Assembly: GCF_029338555.1 (NCBI RefSeq)
Contig: NZ_CP119989.1
Coordinates: forward strand, 2,852,001-2,916,000
Direction of reading: 5' to 3'
Length of the DNA stretch: 64,000 nt
From: Halobaculum marinum
GTDB taxonomy: Archaea > Halobacteriota > Halobacteria > Halobacteriales > Haloferacaceae
Position numbers and translations under genes: made by a program. The notes beneath the pieces are model-generated. The model was not told where the DNA came from. It worked only from the letters and a program-made list of their open reading frames with translations, and did not search any database. Numbering within the stretch: the first letter of the stretch is position 1; each line of letters opens with the position of its first letter. Of this stretch, positions 34,347 to 41,339 are shown piece after piece.

Positions 34347-35287
34347 GGTTCGTCGAGGAAGTCGTCGTCGACGAGTTCCTCCCGACGGTGCGGTCGATGC
34401 TCGCCGAAGCGTTGCGCGAACGCGACCTCACCCAACGCGAGGTCGCCGACGCGCTCGGCATCAGCCAGTCGGCGGTGTCGAAGTACGCCCACGGCGAGGT
34501 CGCGACGAACGACCTCGTCGCCGGCGACGACCGCGTGCGCGAGACGGTCGCGCACGTCGCCGAGGGGCTGGCAGAGGGCGACCTGAGCCGCGTCGCCGCG
34601 CTCGTCGAGTTGGAGGTGCTGATCCGCCGCTTGGAGGCGGGCGACCTGCTCGCGGACCTCCACGAGGCGGCGATGCCCGAACTCGCGGGCGCCGACTACG
34701 ACTTCGCCGTCCACGACCCCGACAGCGACCTGCGCGAGCGCGAGCGCACGCTGTCGTCGCTCCGGCGTGGCCTCCGCACGCTCACCGCCGTGTCGGGGTT
34801 CGCGGGGCTCATCCCGCACGTCGGGTCGAACCTCGTCGAGTGCGTGCCCGACGCCGTCGACATCGAGGACGTGGCCGCCGTCCCGGGGCGCATCTTCGAC
34901 GTGAAGGGGACCGCTCGCGTCCCGAGCGACCCCGAGTTCGGCGTCAGCGAGCACGTCGCCGGGGTCCTCCTGTCGGCCCGTGCCGCCGGACTCGACGTCC
35001 GTGGCGCCGTGAACGTCCGCTACGACGCCGCCCTCGTCGAGGCGCTCGCCGACGCCGGCCACCCGACCGTCGAGTTCAGCCCCCGGGAGTACGGTGAGAC
35101 CGACCCCGGGGCCGCCGACGACCCGGTCCGGGCGGCGCTCGCGTCGGCGACCGTGGACCGCGACGCCGCCGACGCCCCCGAGACGGTCGTCGTCTACCAG
35201 ACCGGCGGCGTCGGCGTCGAACCCGTCGTGTACGTGCTCGGCCCCGACGCGCCCGCCGTCGCGCGGACGGTCCGGGACCTCCTGTAG
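34343..35287 (+). CDS. HTH regulator with C-terminal ThiN-type thiamine-phosphate domain (ThiR-like)
   Basis: A 314-residue protein. Residues 15-60 are a Cro/XRE-like HTH ([23 protein letters not shown]); residues 130-314 look like the ThiN domain of thiamine-phosphate synthase ([55 protein letters not shown]). In archaea such HTH-ThiN proteins act as repressors of thiamine genes that sense thiamine phosphates; here the start of the ThiN part seems built for binding, not catalysis. Coupled to dcd by a four-base overlap. Confidence 0.85.
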   Translation: MRFVEEVVVDEFLPTVRSMLAEALRERDLTQREVADALGISQSAVSKYAHGEVATNDLVAGDDRVRETVAHVAEGLAEGDLSRVAALVELEVLIRRLEAGDLLADLHEAAMPELAGADYDFAVHDPDSDLRERERTLSSLRRGLRTLTAVSGFAGLIPHVGSNLVECVPDAVDIEDVAAVPGRIFDVKGTARVPSDPEFGVSEHVAGVLLSARAAGLDVRGAVNVRYDAALVEALADAGHPTVEFSPREYGETDPGAADDPVRAALASATVDRDAADAPETVVVYQTGGVGVEPVVYVLGPDAPAVARTVRDLL

Positions 35288-35298
35288 CCGTGGCGCCG

Positions 35299-35961
35299 AT
35301 GTCCGCACCGTCGTTCTACACCCGCGTCGCCCGCCTGTACGACGCACTCGCGCGGCGTGGACCGGGCGTCGACACCCTCAGGCGAACGCTCGCCGACACC
35401 CTCGACCCGGCGCCGGGGGCGACGGTCGTCGAGTTCGGCTGTGGCACCGCCGCGAACCGGCCGTACCTCGAACGGCGCGTCGGCCCCGCCGGCACCTACG
35501 TCGGCGTCGACTTCTCGCCGGGCGTGCTTCGGGTCGCTCGCGAACGCGGCGTCGCCCGCGGCGACCCCGGCCACCTCGTCCGCGGCGACGCGACGCGACC
35601 GCCCGTCCGGTCCGAGCGCGTCGACGCCTGCTGTGGCGCGTTCGTCGCCGGGATGCTCGCCGACCCGGCGGCGGCGGTGCGCGACTGGGCCGACCTCGTC
35701 GGGCCGGGCGGGCGACTCGGCCTCCTCGACCTCGCGGCGACGAGCAAGGCGGGGTGGCGGGCGCTGAACCCGGCGTACCGCCTGTTCGTCCGCGCGGGGT
35801 CGCCGCCGGGCACCGCGGGGGCGCTGGCACAGTCGCCCGCGACCGTGCAAGACGAACGCGTCGCGGCGGCCCACCGGGCGCTCCGGGAGGTGTGTGTGGA
35901 CGTTGAGTACCGGACGGTCGTGGGAGGGTTCGGTCGGGTGAGCGCGGGGACCGTGGAGTAG
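35299..35961 (+). CDS. Class I SAM-dependent methyltransferase
   Basis: A 220-residue methyltransferase. Motif I is VVEFGCGTAANRPYL (about 40-54), followed by GVDFSPGVLRVAR (motif II) and the motif GPGGRLGLLDLA. Close to UbiE/COQ5-like lipid or quinone methyltransferases, but the substrate cannot be told. Start ATG 35299; a GTG at 35290 would add three residues. Eleven bases after the ThiN-domain regulator. Confidence 0.85.
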   Translation: MSAPSFYTRVARLYDALARRGPGVDTLRRTLADTLDPAPGATVVEFGCGTAANRPYLERRVGPAGTYVGVDFSPGVLRVARERGVARGDPGHLVRGDATRPPVRSERVDACCGAFVAGMLADPAAAVRDWADLVGPGGRLGLLDLAATSKAGWRALNPAYRLFVRAGSPPGTAGALAQSPATVQDERVAAAHRALREVCVDVEYRTVVGGFGRVSAGTVE

Positions 35962-35984
35962 CGGTGCGTGCAGACACGACCGGG

Positions 35985-36143
35985 CTATCCGCGGTTGGCG
36001 CGCGCCTCGCGGACGCTCGCCCCGTCGCGCACGAGGTCGTCGCAGTTCGGGCACACTCGCGGTCCCGCCGTCGCGTCCGGTGCGAACACCCGCGCGTACC
36101 GCTCCGTCACCATCGACTCGCAGTTCTGGCACTTCCGTCCCAT
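35985..36143 (-). CDS. DUF7563-type zinc-finger microprotein
   Basis: A 52-residue protein with paired cysteines C5-x2-C8 and C31-x2-C34 (GRKCQNCES, RVCPNCDDLV) in a typical small haloarchaeal zinc finger. The opening and VTERYARVFAPD agree with my memory of the DUF7563 family. The ATG at 36143 is preferred; the upstream nine codons are shadow. Function unknown. Confidence 0.82.
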   Translation of the reverse strand: MGRKCQNCESMVTERYARVFAPDATAGPRVCPNCDDLVRDGASVREARANRG

Positions 36144-36284
36144 GGCGGCGCGTTCGACAGTGGCACACATAATTTCTTCCCCAAAGTCAGGATTTCAATA
36201 CAGGTGGTCGGTGTCGTCCACGGGTCGCGCGGCACTTCCGGCGCCACACGCCTTTAGCCGGTTGCGGCCCACTCGTGGACCACA

Positions 36285-37298
36285 ATGAGCGACGCGACGA
36301 ACATGCTCGTCGACGGGGAGTGGCGCACGGACGTCCGCCGCGACACCGGCGACTCCGGCGAGTTCGAGCGGACCGAGACCAGTTTCCGAAACTGGATCGA
36401 CGGCTCGGTGCCGGAGCCTGGCGCCGACCCCGTCGACAACCCCGATTTCCCCGCCGAGTCCGGGCGCTACCACGTGTACATCTGTCGGGCGTGCCCGTGG
36501 GCCCACCGCGTCGCGATGACGCGCGCGCTCAAGGGACTGGAGGACGACATCTCGCTGTCGCTCACCCAGCCCGAGCGCTACGACGAGGGGTGGGAGTTCT
36601 CCGAGTCGGAACCGGACCCGCTGTACGGCGCCGACTACCTCCGCGACATCTACACGGAGGCGGACGACGACTACACCGGGCGCGTCACGGTACCCGTCCT
36701 CTGGGACAAAGAAGCCGAGACCATCGTCAACAACGAGAGCGAGGAGATCATGCGGATGCTCGACACCGCCTTCGATGGCAACGGCGCCGACCTCTGGCCT
36801 GACGGTTCCCGAGAGACGGTCGACGACCTGATCGACGACATCTACCCGCGCATCAACAACGGCGTCTACCGTGCCGGGTTCGCGAGCACGCAGGAGGCGT
36901 ACGACGAGGCCGTGGACGAGCTGTTCGACGCGCTCGACGAGTACGACGACCTGCTCGCGGACCAGCGCTACCTCGCGGGCGACCGTCTCACCGAGGCGGA
37001 CGTGGCGATGTTCGCCACGCTCGTCCGCTTCGACCACGTGTACCACACCCACTTCCGGTGCAACCGCAGGGGGATCCACGAGTACGAGCACCTCTGGGGG
37101 TACACGAAGGACCTCTACCAGACGCCCGGCGTCGCGCAGACGGTGAACGTGGACCACATCACCCGACACTACTACAAGTCCCACGAGAGCCTCAACCCGA
37201 AGCGACTCGTCCCGACCGGCCCGGACATCGACTTCAGCGACCCCCACGACCGCGACGACCTCCCGGGCGGGCCGCCTGCGGCGCTGCTCGACGACTGA
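36285..37298 (+). CDS. Glutathionyl-hydroquinone reductase-like GST-superfamily protein
   Basis: A 337-residue protein of the Xi-class GST type. The thioredoxin-like N-domain has the catalytic motif ICRACPWAHR with C70 in CPWA, and the C-terminal all-alpha domain follows (about 165-310) with RYLAGDRLTEADVAMFATLVRFDHVYHTHFRCN. Enzymes of this family reduce glutathionylated hydroquinones; haloarchaea usually contain gamma-glutamylcysteine instead of glutathione, so the natural thiol is likely to differ. TATA-like box about 36249-36255. Single gene. Confidence 0.9.
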   Translation: MSDATNMLVDGEWRTDVRRDTGDSGEFERTETSFRNWIDGSVPEPGADPVDNPDFPAESGRYHVYICRACPWAHRVAMTRALKGLEDDISLSLTQPERYDEGWEFSESEPDPLYGADYLRDIYTEADDDYTGRVTVPVLWDKEAETIVNNESEEIMRMLDTAFDGNGADLWPDGSRETVDDLIDDIYPRINNGVYRAGFASTQEAYDEAVDELFDALDEYDDLLADQRYLAGDRLTEADVAMFATLVRFDHVYHTHFRCNRRGIHEYEHLWGYTKDLYQTPGVAQTVNVDHITRHYYKSHESLNPKRLVPTGPDIDFSDPHDRDDLPGGPPAALLDD

Positions 37299-37345
37299 CC
37301 GACCGCGACCCACCGCCGTCGGCGCGGACACGACGGCCACCGGAG

Positions 37346-37352
37346 TTATATA
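37346..37352 (+). promoter_or_regulatory. TATA box for the HTH gene at 37385
   Basis: TTATATA in a clear A/T-rich spot, 33-39 bases before the GTG at 37385. A second A/T stretch (AACATTTATT, 37364-37373) lies between the box and the start. Confidence 0.6.
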
Positions 37353-37384
37353 GGGGAGTCGACAACATTTATTCCGAGCAGAAC

Positions 37385-37750
37385 GTGACAGAATCAGACC
37401 ACGATTCCGACCGACAGTCGGTCTGGAGTGCAGAGGCCGGCCGACTCGACCGCGTGTTCGGCGTCCTCAGCCACCCGGCCAGACGGGTCGTCCTCGATCG
37501 GTTGGTGGAGCGGTCGCCGGACGAGGCGGATCCGCTCCGGGTCGACCGCGTGGTGTCCGGAGCGGACGCGCCCGAGGCGGGTCGACTGGAGTTGCACCAC
37601 GTCCACCTCCCGAAGTTGGCCGCCCACGGGTACGCCGACTGGGACGCCGACGAGGAGACGATCCGTCGGGGGCCGTCGTTCGAGGAAGTCGCGCCCGTCG
37701 TTCGCCTGTGTCGGCGACGGGGCGAGGCGTTCCCCGCCGAGTGGCCGTGA
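37385..37750 (+). CDS. DUF7344-like winged-helix protein
   Basis: A 121-residue haloarchaeal regulator. The pattern RLDRVFGVLSHPARRVVLDRLVE at the start and LELHHVHLPKLAAHGYADWD in the middle is that of ArsR-like winged helices named DUF7344. GTG start chosen from the TATA box and from composition. Its last residues (CRRRGEAFPAEWP) are basic. Target unknown; it stands alone upstream of the aminotransferase. Confidence 0.78.
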   Translation: MTESDHDSDRQSVWSAEAGRLDRVFGVLSHPARRVVLDRLVERSPDEADPLRVDRVVSGADAPEAGRLELHHVHLPKLAAHGYADWDADEETIRRGPSFEEVAPVVRLCRRRGEAFPAEWP

Positions 37751-37815
37751 GGGGCGCGGGGTGGCTCCCGTTCCTCCACACGTAGGTTGAACTCACTGGA
37801 GCCGAACCCGGTCGC

Positions 37816-38967
37816 ATGCACCAGCCCACGGCCCGCGTCAGCGCCTGCGAGCGCTCCCGCATCCGGGTGATGTTCGACCTCGCACAGGAACTCGAACGCG
37901 AGGGGCGCGACCTCGTCCGCCTGGAGGTCGGCGAACCCGACTTCGACACGCCCGAGCACGTCGTCGACGCCGCCGTCGACGCCGCCCGGGGCGGCCACAC
38001 CCACTACACGAGCAACGCCGGCCTGCCGGAACTGCGCGAGGCGATCAGCGACACCCTCGCCCGCGAGTACGGCGTCGAGCACGCCGCCGACGAGGTTCTC
38101 ACCACCACCGGCGGCATGGAGGCGCTCCACCTCGCGTTCCTCGCGACCGTCGACCCCGGGAGTGAGGTGTTGCTCCCGTCGCCGTCGTGGCCGAACTACT
38201 GGACGCAGGCGCGACTCGCCGACGCGACGCCCGTGGAGGTGCCCATGCCCGCCCCCGACTACGACCTCGACGCCGACACGCTGGTCGCCGAGATGGGTCC
38301 CGACACCTCGCTCGTCGTGCTCTGCTCGCCGTCCAACCCCACTGGACGCGTCGCCGACCCCGACGAGGTGCGGGCGGTCGTCGACGCCGCCGCCGACCAC
38401 GACGCGTACGTCATCGCCGACGAGGTGTACGCGAAACTCACCTACGACCGCGACCTGACGGGCATCGCGGCGCTGACGGGTCACCCCGAGCACGTGCTCA
38501 CGGTCGGCTCCTGTTCGAAGACGTACGCCATGACCGGCTGGCGCGTCGGCTGGCTCGCGGGCCACCCGTCGGTCGTCGACGAGGCCACGAAGGTGCGCGA
38601 GTCGACCACCGCCTGCACGTCCAGCGTCGCCCAGCACGCCGCCATCGCCGCCCTGACCGGCCCACAGGAGCCGGTCGAGGAGATGTACGACGCGTTCCGC
38701 GAGCGTCGCGACTACGTCGCCGACCGCATCGCCGACATGGACGGCGTGAGCGCGCCTCGCCCCGAAGGGGCGTTCTACGCGTTCCTGAACCCCGACACCG
38801 ACGAGGCGAGCCTCCCGCTGGCGAAACGCCTCTGCCGCGAGGCGGGCGTCGTGCTCGCCCCCGGCGACGGCTTCGGGGTGGCTGGCGAGGGGCAACTGCG
38901 GCTCTCGTTCGCCAACTCGATGGAGCGCCTGGCGGAGGGGCTCGATCGCATCGAAGCGGCGCTGTAG
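37816..38967 (+). CDS. Class I/II pyridoxal-phosphate aminotransferase
   Basis: A 383-residue aminotransferase of fold type I. The cofactor lysine is K235 in GSCSKTYAMTGWRVGW, with Asn174 (SPSNPTG), Asp202 and Tyr205 (IADEVYAKL) for PLP binding and Arg near the C-terminus (QLRLSFANS) for the substrate carboxylate. Amino donor and acceptor cannot be told; the family includes aspartate and aromatic aminotransferases. Cytoplasmic. Confidence 0.93.
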   Translation: MHQPTARVSACERSRIRVMFDLAQELEREGRDLVRLEVGEPDFDTPEHVVDAAVDAARGGHTHYTSNAGLPELREAISDTLAREYGVEHAADEVLTTTGGMEALHLAFLATVDPGSEVLLPSPSWPNYWTQARLADATPVEVPMPAPDYDLDADTLVAEMGPDTSLVVLCSPSNPTGRVADPDEVRAVVDAAADHDAYVIADEVYAKLTYDRDLTGIAALTGHPEHVLTVGSCSKTYAMTGWRVGWLAGHPSVVDEATKVRESTTACTSSVAQHAAIAALTGPQEPVEEMYDAFRERRDYVADRIADMDGVSAPRPEGAFYAFLNPDTDEASLPLAKRLCREAGVVLAPGDGFGVAGEGQLRLSFANSMERLAEGLDRIEAAL

Positions 38968-39076
38968 CCGGCGGTGTATCCGGCCCGGACGCGCCGTGTC
39001 GACGGTTCCCCATCGTCGGGAACCGGCGAAAGGCCGATAGTCTTGGGTGACCTATGCACAACCAGAGATGAGACCC

Positions 39077-39409
39077 ATGACGACACCACTCGACGTGCTC
39101 GCACAGGTCGGCCCGCACACCCCGATGGGCCCACACGGCCCCATGGGCGGCGGGTGGAACGGCGGGTGGATGGGCGGCGGCATGCTCCCCTGGCTCGGCC
39201 CGTGGGGTGGCCTCCTCGCGACGCTGCTGCTCGTCGGCGTGCTCGCGGTCGTCGTCTACGCCGCCGTAGCACGCACCGAGAGCGGCGGCGGCGGAACCGG
39301 CATCGCGCGTGAGGACGGCGCGCTCGCCGTCCTCGACCGTCGTTACGCTCGCGGCGAGGTCGACGACGAGGAGTACGAAACCCGACGGGAGCGGCTGACG
39401 GGGAACTGA
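39077..39409 (+). CDS. SHOCT-domain membrane protein
   Basis: A 110-residue protein with a Gly/Met/Trp-rich N-terminal stretch (GPHGPMGGGWNGGWMGGG), one membrane helix (about 49-69) and a C-terminal SHOCT motif (LAVLDRRYARGEVDDEEYETRRERL spans about 84-108). Upstream ATG at 39068 and GTG at 39047 are alternative starts. SHOCT proteins are small helical adaptors; the function is unknown. Confidence 0.8.
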   Translation: MTTPLDVLAQVGPHTPMGPHGPMGGGWNGGWMGGGMLPWLGPWGGLLATLLLVGVLAVVVYAAVARTESGGGGTGIAREDGALAVLDRRYARGEVDDEEYETRRERLTGN

Positions 39410-39557
39410 TCGCGCGGGTCGACCGGGCGTCGACCCGGCGGTCTGGGGGACCTGTGTCGACTCGTCTCCGTCACGCGCCGCGACGCAGCCGCGGGGTGCC
39501 GCTGGCGCCCCGCTGATGGGTACCGCGACTCCCGCCGACGTCTCGGCGGCGCTCCGT

Positions 39558-40280
39558 TCAGTGACTGTCGTCGATCATCCCGTGGACAGTCTCGTTCAAT
39601 CCGCGGATCTTCTCGCGTGCACCCGACGGGAGCGACGACTGTGGGTCGGTCAGGCCAGTTGCCTCGTGGGCGTCCGGGTGCCCGACGACCACCGTCGCGA
39701 CCATCCCCATCGCCTCGTGGGGCGCGCAGTAGTAGTCGTACACGCCCGGGGTGTCGAGCGTCACCTCGTGTTCGGCGCCCGCCTCGGTGAGCATCCCGGT
39801 GTCGAACGCGGTGCCGCCCTCGGGGATGCGACCGGGCTTGTCGTTGGCCTCGGCGTACGCCGTCGCCGTGTGACTCCCCGACTCGTTGTGGAACGTGACG
39901 GTGCCGCCCGGCTCGACCCACACCACGTGCGGGTCGAAGTGGTAGCCGCCGTCCGCCGTGACGAGGTTCACCGTCGCCGACGCCGACGGCTCCTCGGGGA
40001 CGCCGTGACCGTGGTCCGACGACTCGTCGGCGTGTCCCGTCTCCGTCTCCTCGCCGTGGTGGGTGTTCTCCTCGTGGTGCCCGTCGTCCTCGTGGTGGCC
40101 GTCCTCTTCGTGAGTCCCGGCGTCGCTGTGCGCCTCCGTCGCCGTCGCCGTCGCCGTCGGCGAGCCGCCTCCAGCACCAGCCGTCTCTTCGCGGCTACCG
40201 GCCACACACCCCGCTGTCCCGGTGACGGCGGCGGCGGTCAGTGCGACGAACGTCCGACGGGAGAGGTCGTGTTCCGACAT
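39558..40280 (-). CDS. Halocyanin-like blue copper lipoprotein with His-rich linker
   Basis: A 240-residue exported protein. It has a Tat-type lipoprotein signal (SRRTFVALTAAAVTGTAGC; lipobox cysteine about 25), a linker rich in His/Asp/Glu (about 50-92, HEEDGHHEDDGHHEENTHH) and a plastocyanin-like domain (about 100-200) with copper ligands His in ESGSHTATA and Cys/His/Met in YYCAPHEAMGM. It should carry electrons at the outer face. The C-terminal 35 residues are extra. It is divergent from the regulator/cytochrome-molybdopterin gene set, so it may be its electron partner. ATG 40280 is preferred to GTG 40289. Confidence 0.93.
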   Translation of the reverse strand: MSEHDLSRRTFVALTAAAVTGTAGCVAGSREETAGAGGGSPTATATATEAHSDAGTHEEDGHHEDDGHHEENTHHGEETETGHADESSDHGHGVPEEPSASATVNLVTADGGYHFDPHVVWVEPGGTVTFHNESGSHTATAYAEANDKPGRIPEGGTAFDTGMLTEAGAEHEVTLDTPGVYDYYCAPHEAMGMVATVVVGHPDAHEATGLTDPQSSLPSGAREKIRGLNETVHGMIDDSH

Positions 40281-40364
40281 TCGGGTCACCTACAGGTGGA
40301 CCGAGGGCCCCCACCACCTTACAGCCGACACCACGTTCGCTGGCCCAGCGACTCACCCCCGACG

Positions 40365-40372
40365 TTTTATAT
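40365..40372 (+). promoter_or_regulatory. TATA box of the regulator/cytochrome b-molybdopterin gene set
   Basis: TTTTATATA lies 20-28 bases before the GTG at 40393, the distance of an archaeal TATA box for a leaderless message. Confidence 0.75.
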
Positions 40373-40386
40373 AGTTGGATCCAACT
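40373..40386 (+). promoter_or_regulatory. Perfect 14-bp palindrome, likely operator
   Basis: AGTTGGATCCAACT is a perfect inverted repeat directly behind the TATA box and ends seven bases before the start codon, so it lies between the box and the transcription start. A dimeric winged-helix protein bound here would block RNA polymerase. The gene it controls encodes just such a protein, which suggests self-repression. Confidence 0.7.
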
Positions 40387-40392
40387 GCCGGT

Positions 40393-40746
40393 GTGAGCGA
40401 GGACCGGTCCGCAGACGACGTGCTCGACCTGCTCGGCGACGAGTACGCGCGAGCCATCCTCGCGGCCGTGACGACGGACGCCATGTCGGCCTCGGAGCTC
40501 GGGTCCCACTGCGGGATGTCCGTGTCGACGGTGTACCGCCGGGCGGAGTCGCTCGTGGAGCGGGACCTGCTCGCCGAGCGAGTGCGCATCGACGCGGACG
40601 GCCACCACGAGTCGGTGTACGAACCGACCGTCGAAGCGCTGCGGGTCGAGATACAGGACGGCTCGTTCGACGTCGACGTCGAGCAGCCGAGCGAGGATGC
40701 GGTCGACCGCTTCACCCGCGTCTGGGAGGACATCAGAGACAGCTAA
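40393..40746 (+). CDS. Winged-helix transcriptional regulator
   Basis: A 117-residue ArsR-like protein. The winged helix covers residues 7-75 (DDVLDLLGDEYARAILAAV; MSASELGSHCGMSVSTVYRR as the HTH; wing around DADGHHESVYEP). A single cysteine (in GSHCGMS) and the HH pair could sense redox or metal, but this is open. The GTG at 40393 is chosen from the TATA box. The stop overlaps the next ATG by one base. Confidence 0.87.
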   Translation: MSEDRSADDVLDLLGDEYARAILAAVTTDAMSASELGSHCGMSVSTVYRRAESLVERDLLAERVRIDADGHHESVYEPTVEALRVEIQDGSFDVDVEQPSEDAVDRFTRVWEDIRDS

Positions 40747-41024
40747 TGCACGTCGAACTCGTCATCGCGAAGGTCGCCACGGTGTTGTTGGGAACCGCCA
40801 TCTCGGTTCAGGCGCTGCGCGGCTACCGCCGCCACGGGAGCGAGCCGATGCTGTACCTCGGCGTCGGCTTCCTGTTCGTCACGGTCGGCTCCGTCCTGGA
40901 GGGGGTGTTGTTCGACGTGCTCGGCTGGGACCTGTTCACCGCCGGCGCGGTCCAGACGTCGCTAGTCGCCGTCGGAATGCTCGTCGTCCTCTACTCGCTG
41001 TTCGGGGAGGTGTCGACGTCGTGA
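40746..41024 (+). CDS. Small three-helix membrane protein, DUF7521 family
   Basis: A 92-residue protein with three helices (about 5-24, 34-58, 65-86). The loop ALRGYRRHGSEP after helix 1 and a glutamate within helix 2 (E52 in GSVLEGVLFDV) recur in the next gene, so the two are tandem duplicates. Coupled to the regulator by a one-base overlap and to the next gene by a four-base overlap. Function unknown. Confidence 0.82.
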   Translation: MHVELVIAKVATVLLGTAISVQALRGYRRHGSEPMLYLGVGFLFVTVGSVLEGVLFDVLGWDLFTAGAVQTSLVAVGMLVVLYSLFGEVSTS

Positions 41025-41296
41025 CCGACGGTGCCCACCTCGCGCTCGGGGTCGTCCGCGCGCTCGTCCTCCTGCTCGGCCTCGGCGTCACGCTGACGGC
41101 GGCGCGGGCGTACCGGCGTGTCGGCGAACCGTACCTCCGCGACGCCGCCGTCGCGTTCGCCGTCATCACCGCCGGCGTCCTGGTCGAGGGCGTCCTGTTC
41201 CAGTTCACCGACCTCGACCTGACGGCGGTCCACGTCGTCGAGTCCGTCGCCATCGGCGTCGGCTTCCTCGTCCTCCTGCGGTCGTTGCGCGCGTGA
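41021..41296 (+). CDS. Second small three-helix membrane protein, DUF7521 family
   Basis: A 91-residue paralogue of the preceding protein: ARAYRRVGEPYLR in the first loop and VLVEGVLFQF in helix 2 with glutamate E56. GTG start overlapping the previous stop. The pair may form a heteromer in the membrane. The following cytochrome-molybdopterin gene has its own TATA-like box within the 43-base gap. Confidence 0.82.
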   Translation: MTDGAHLALGVVRALVLLLGLGVTLTAARAYRRVGEPYLRDAAVAFAVITAGVLVEGVLFQFTDLDLTAVHVVESVAIGVGFLVLLRSLRA

Positions 41297-41310
41297 CGCG
41301 CGAGGGGGAC

Positions 41311-41316
41311 CTATAC
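41311..41316 (+). promoter_or_regulatory. TATA-like box of the cytochrome b-molybdopterin gene
   Basis: CTATAC, centred about 26 bases before the GTG at 41340, which would make a leaderless message separate from that of the upstream regulator. Confidence 0.55.
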
Positions 41317-41339
41317 TGCTGGAGCGCCTCCTCCCAGCC

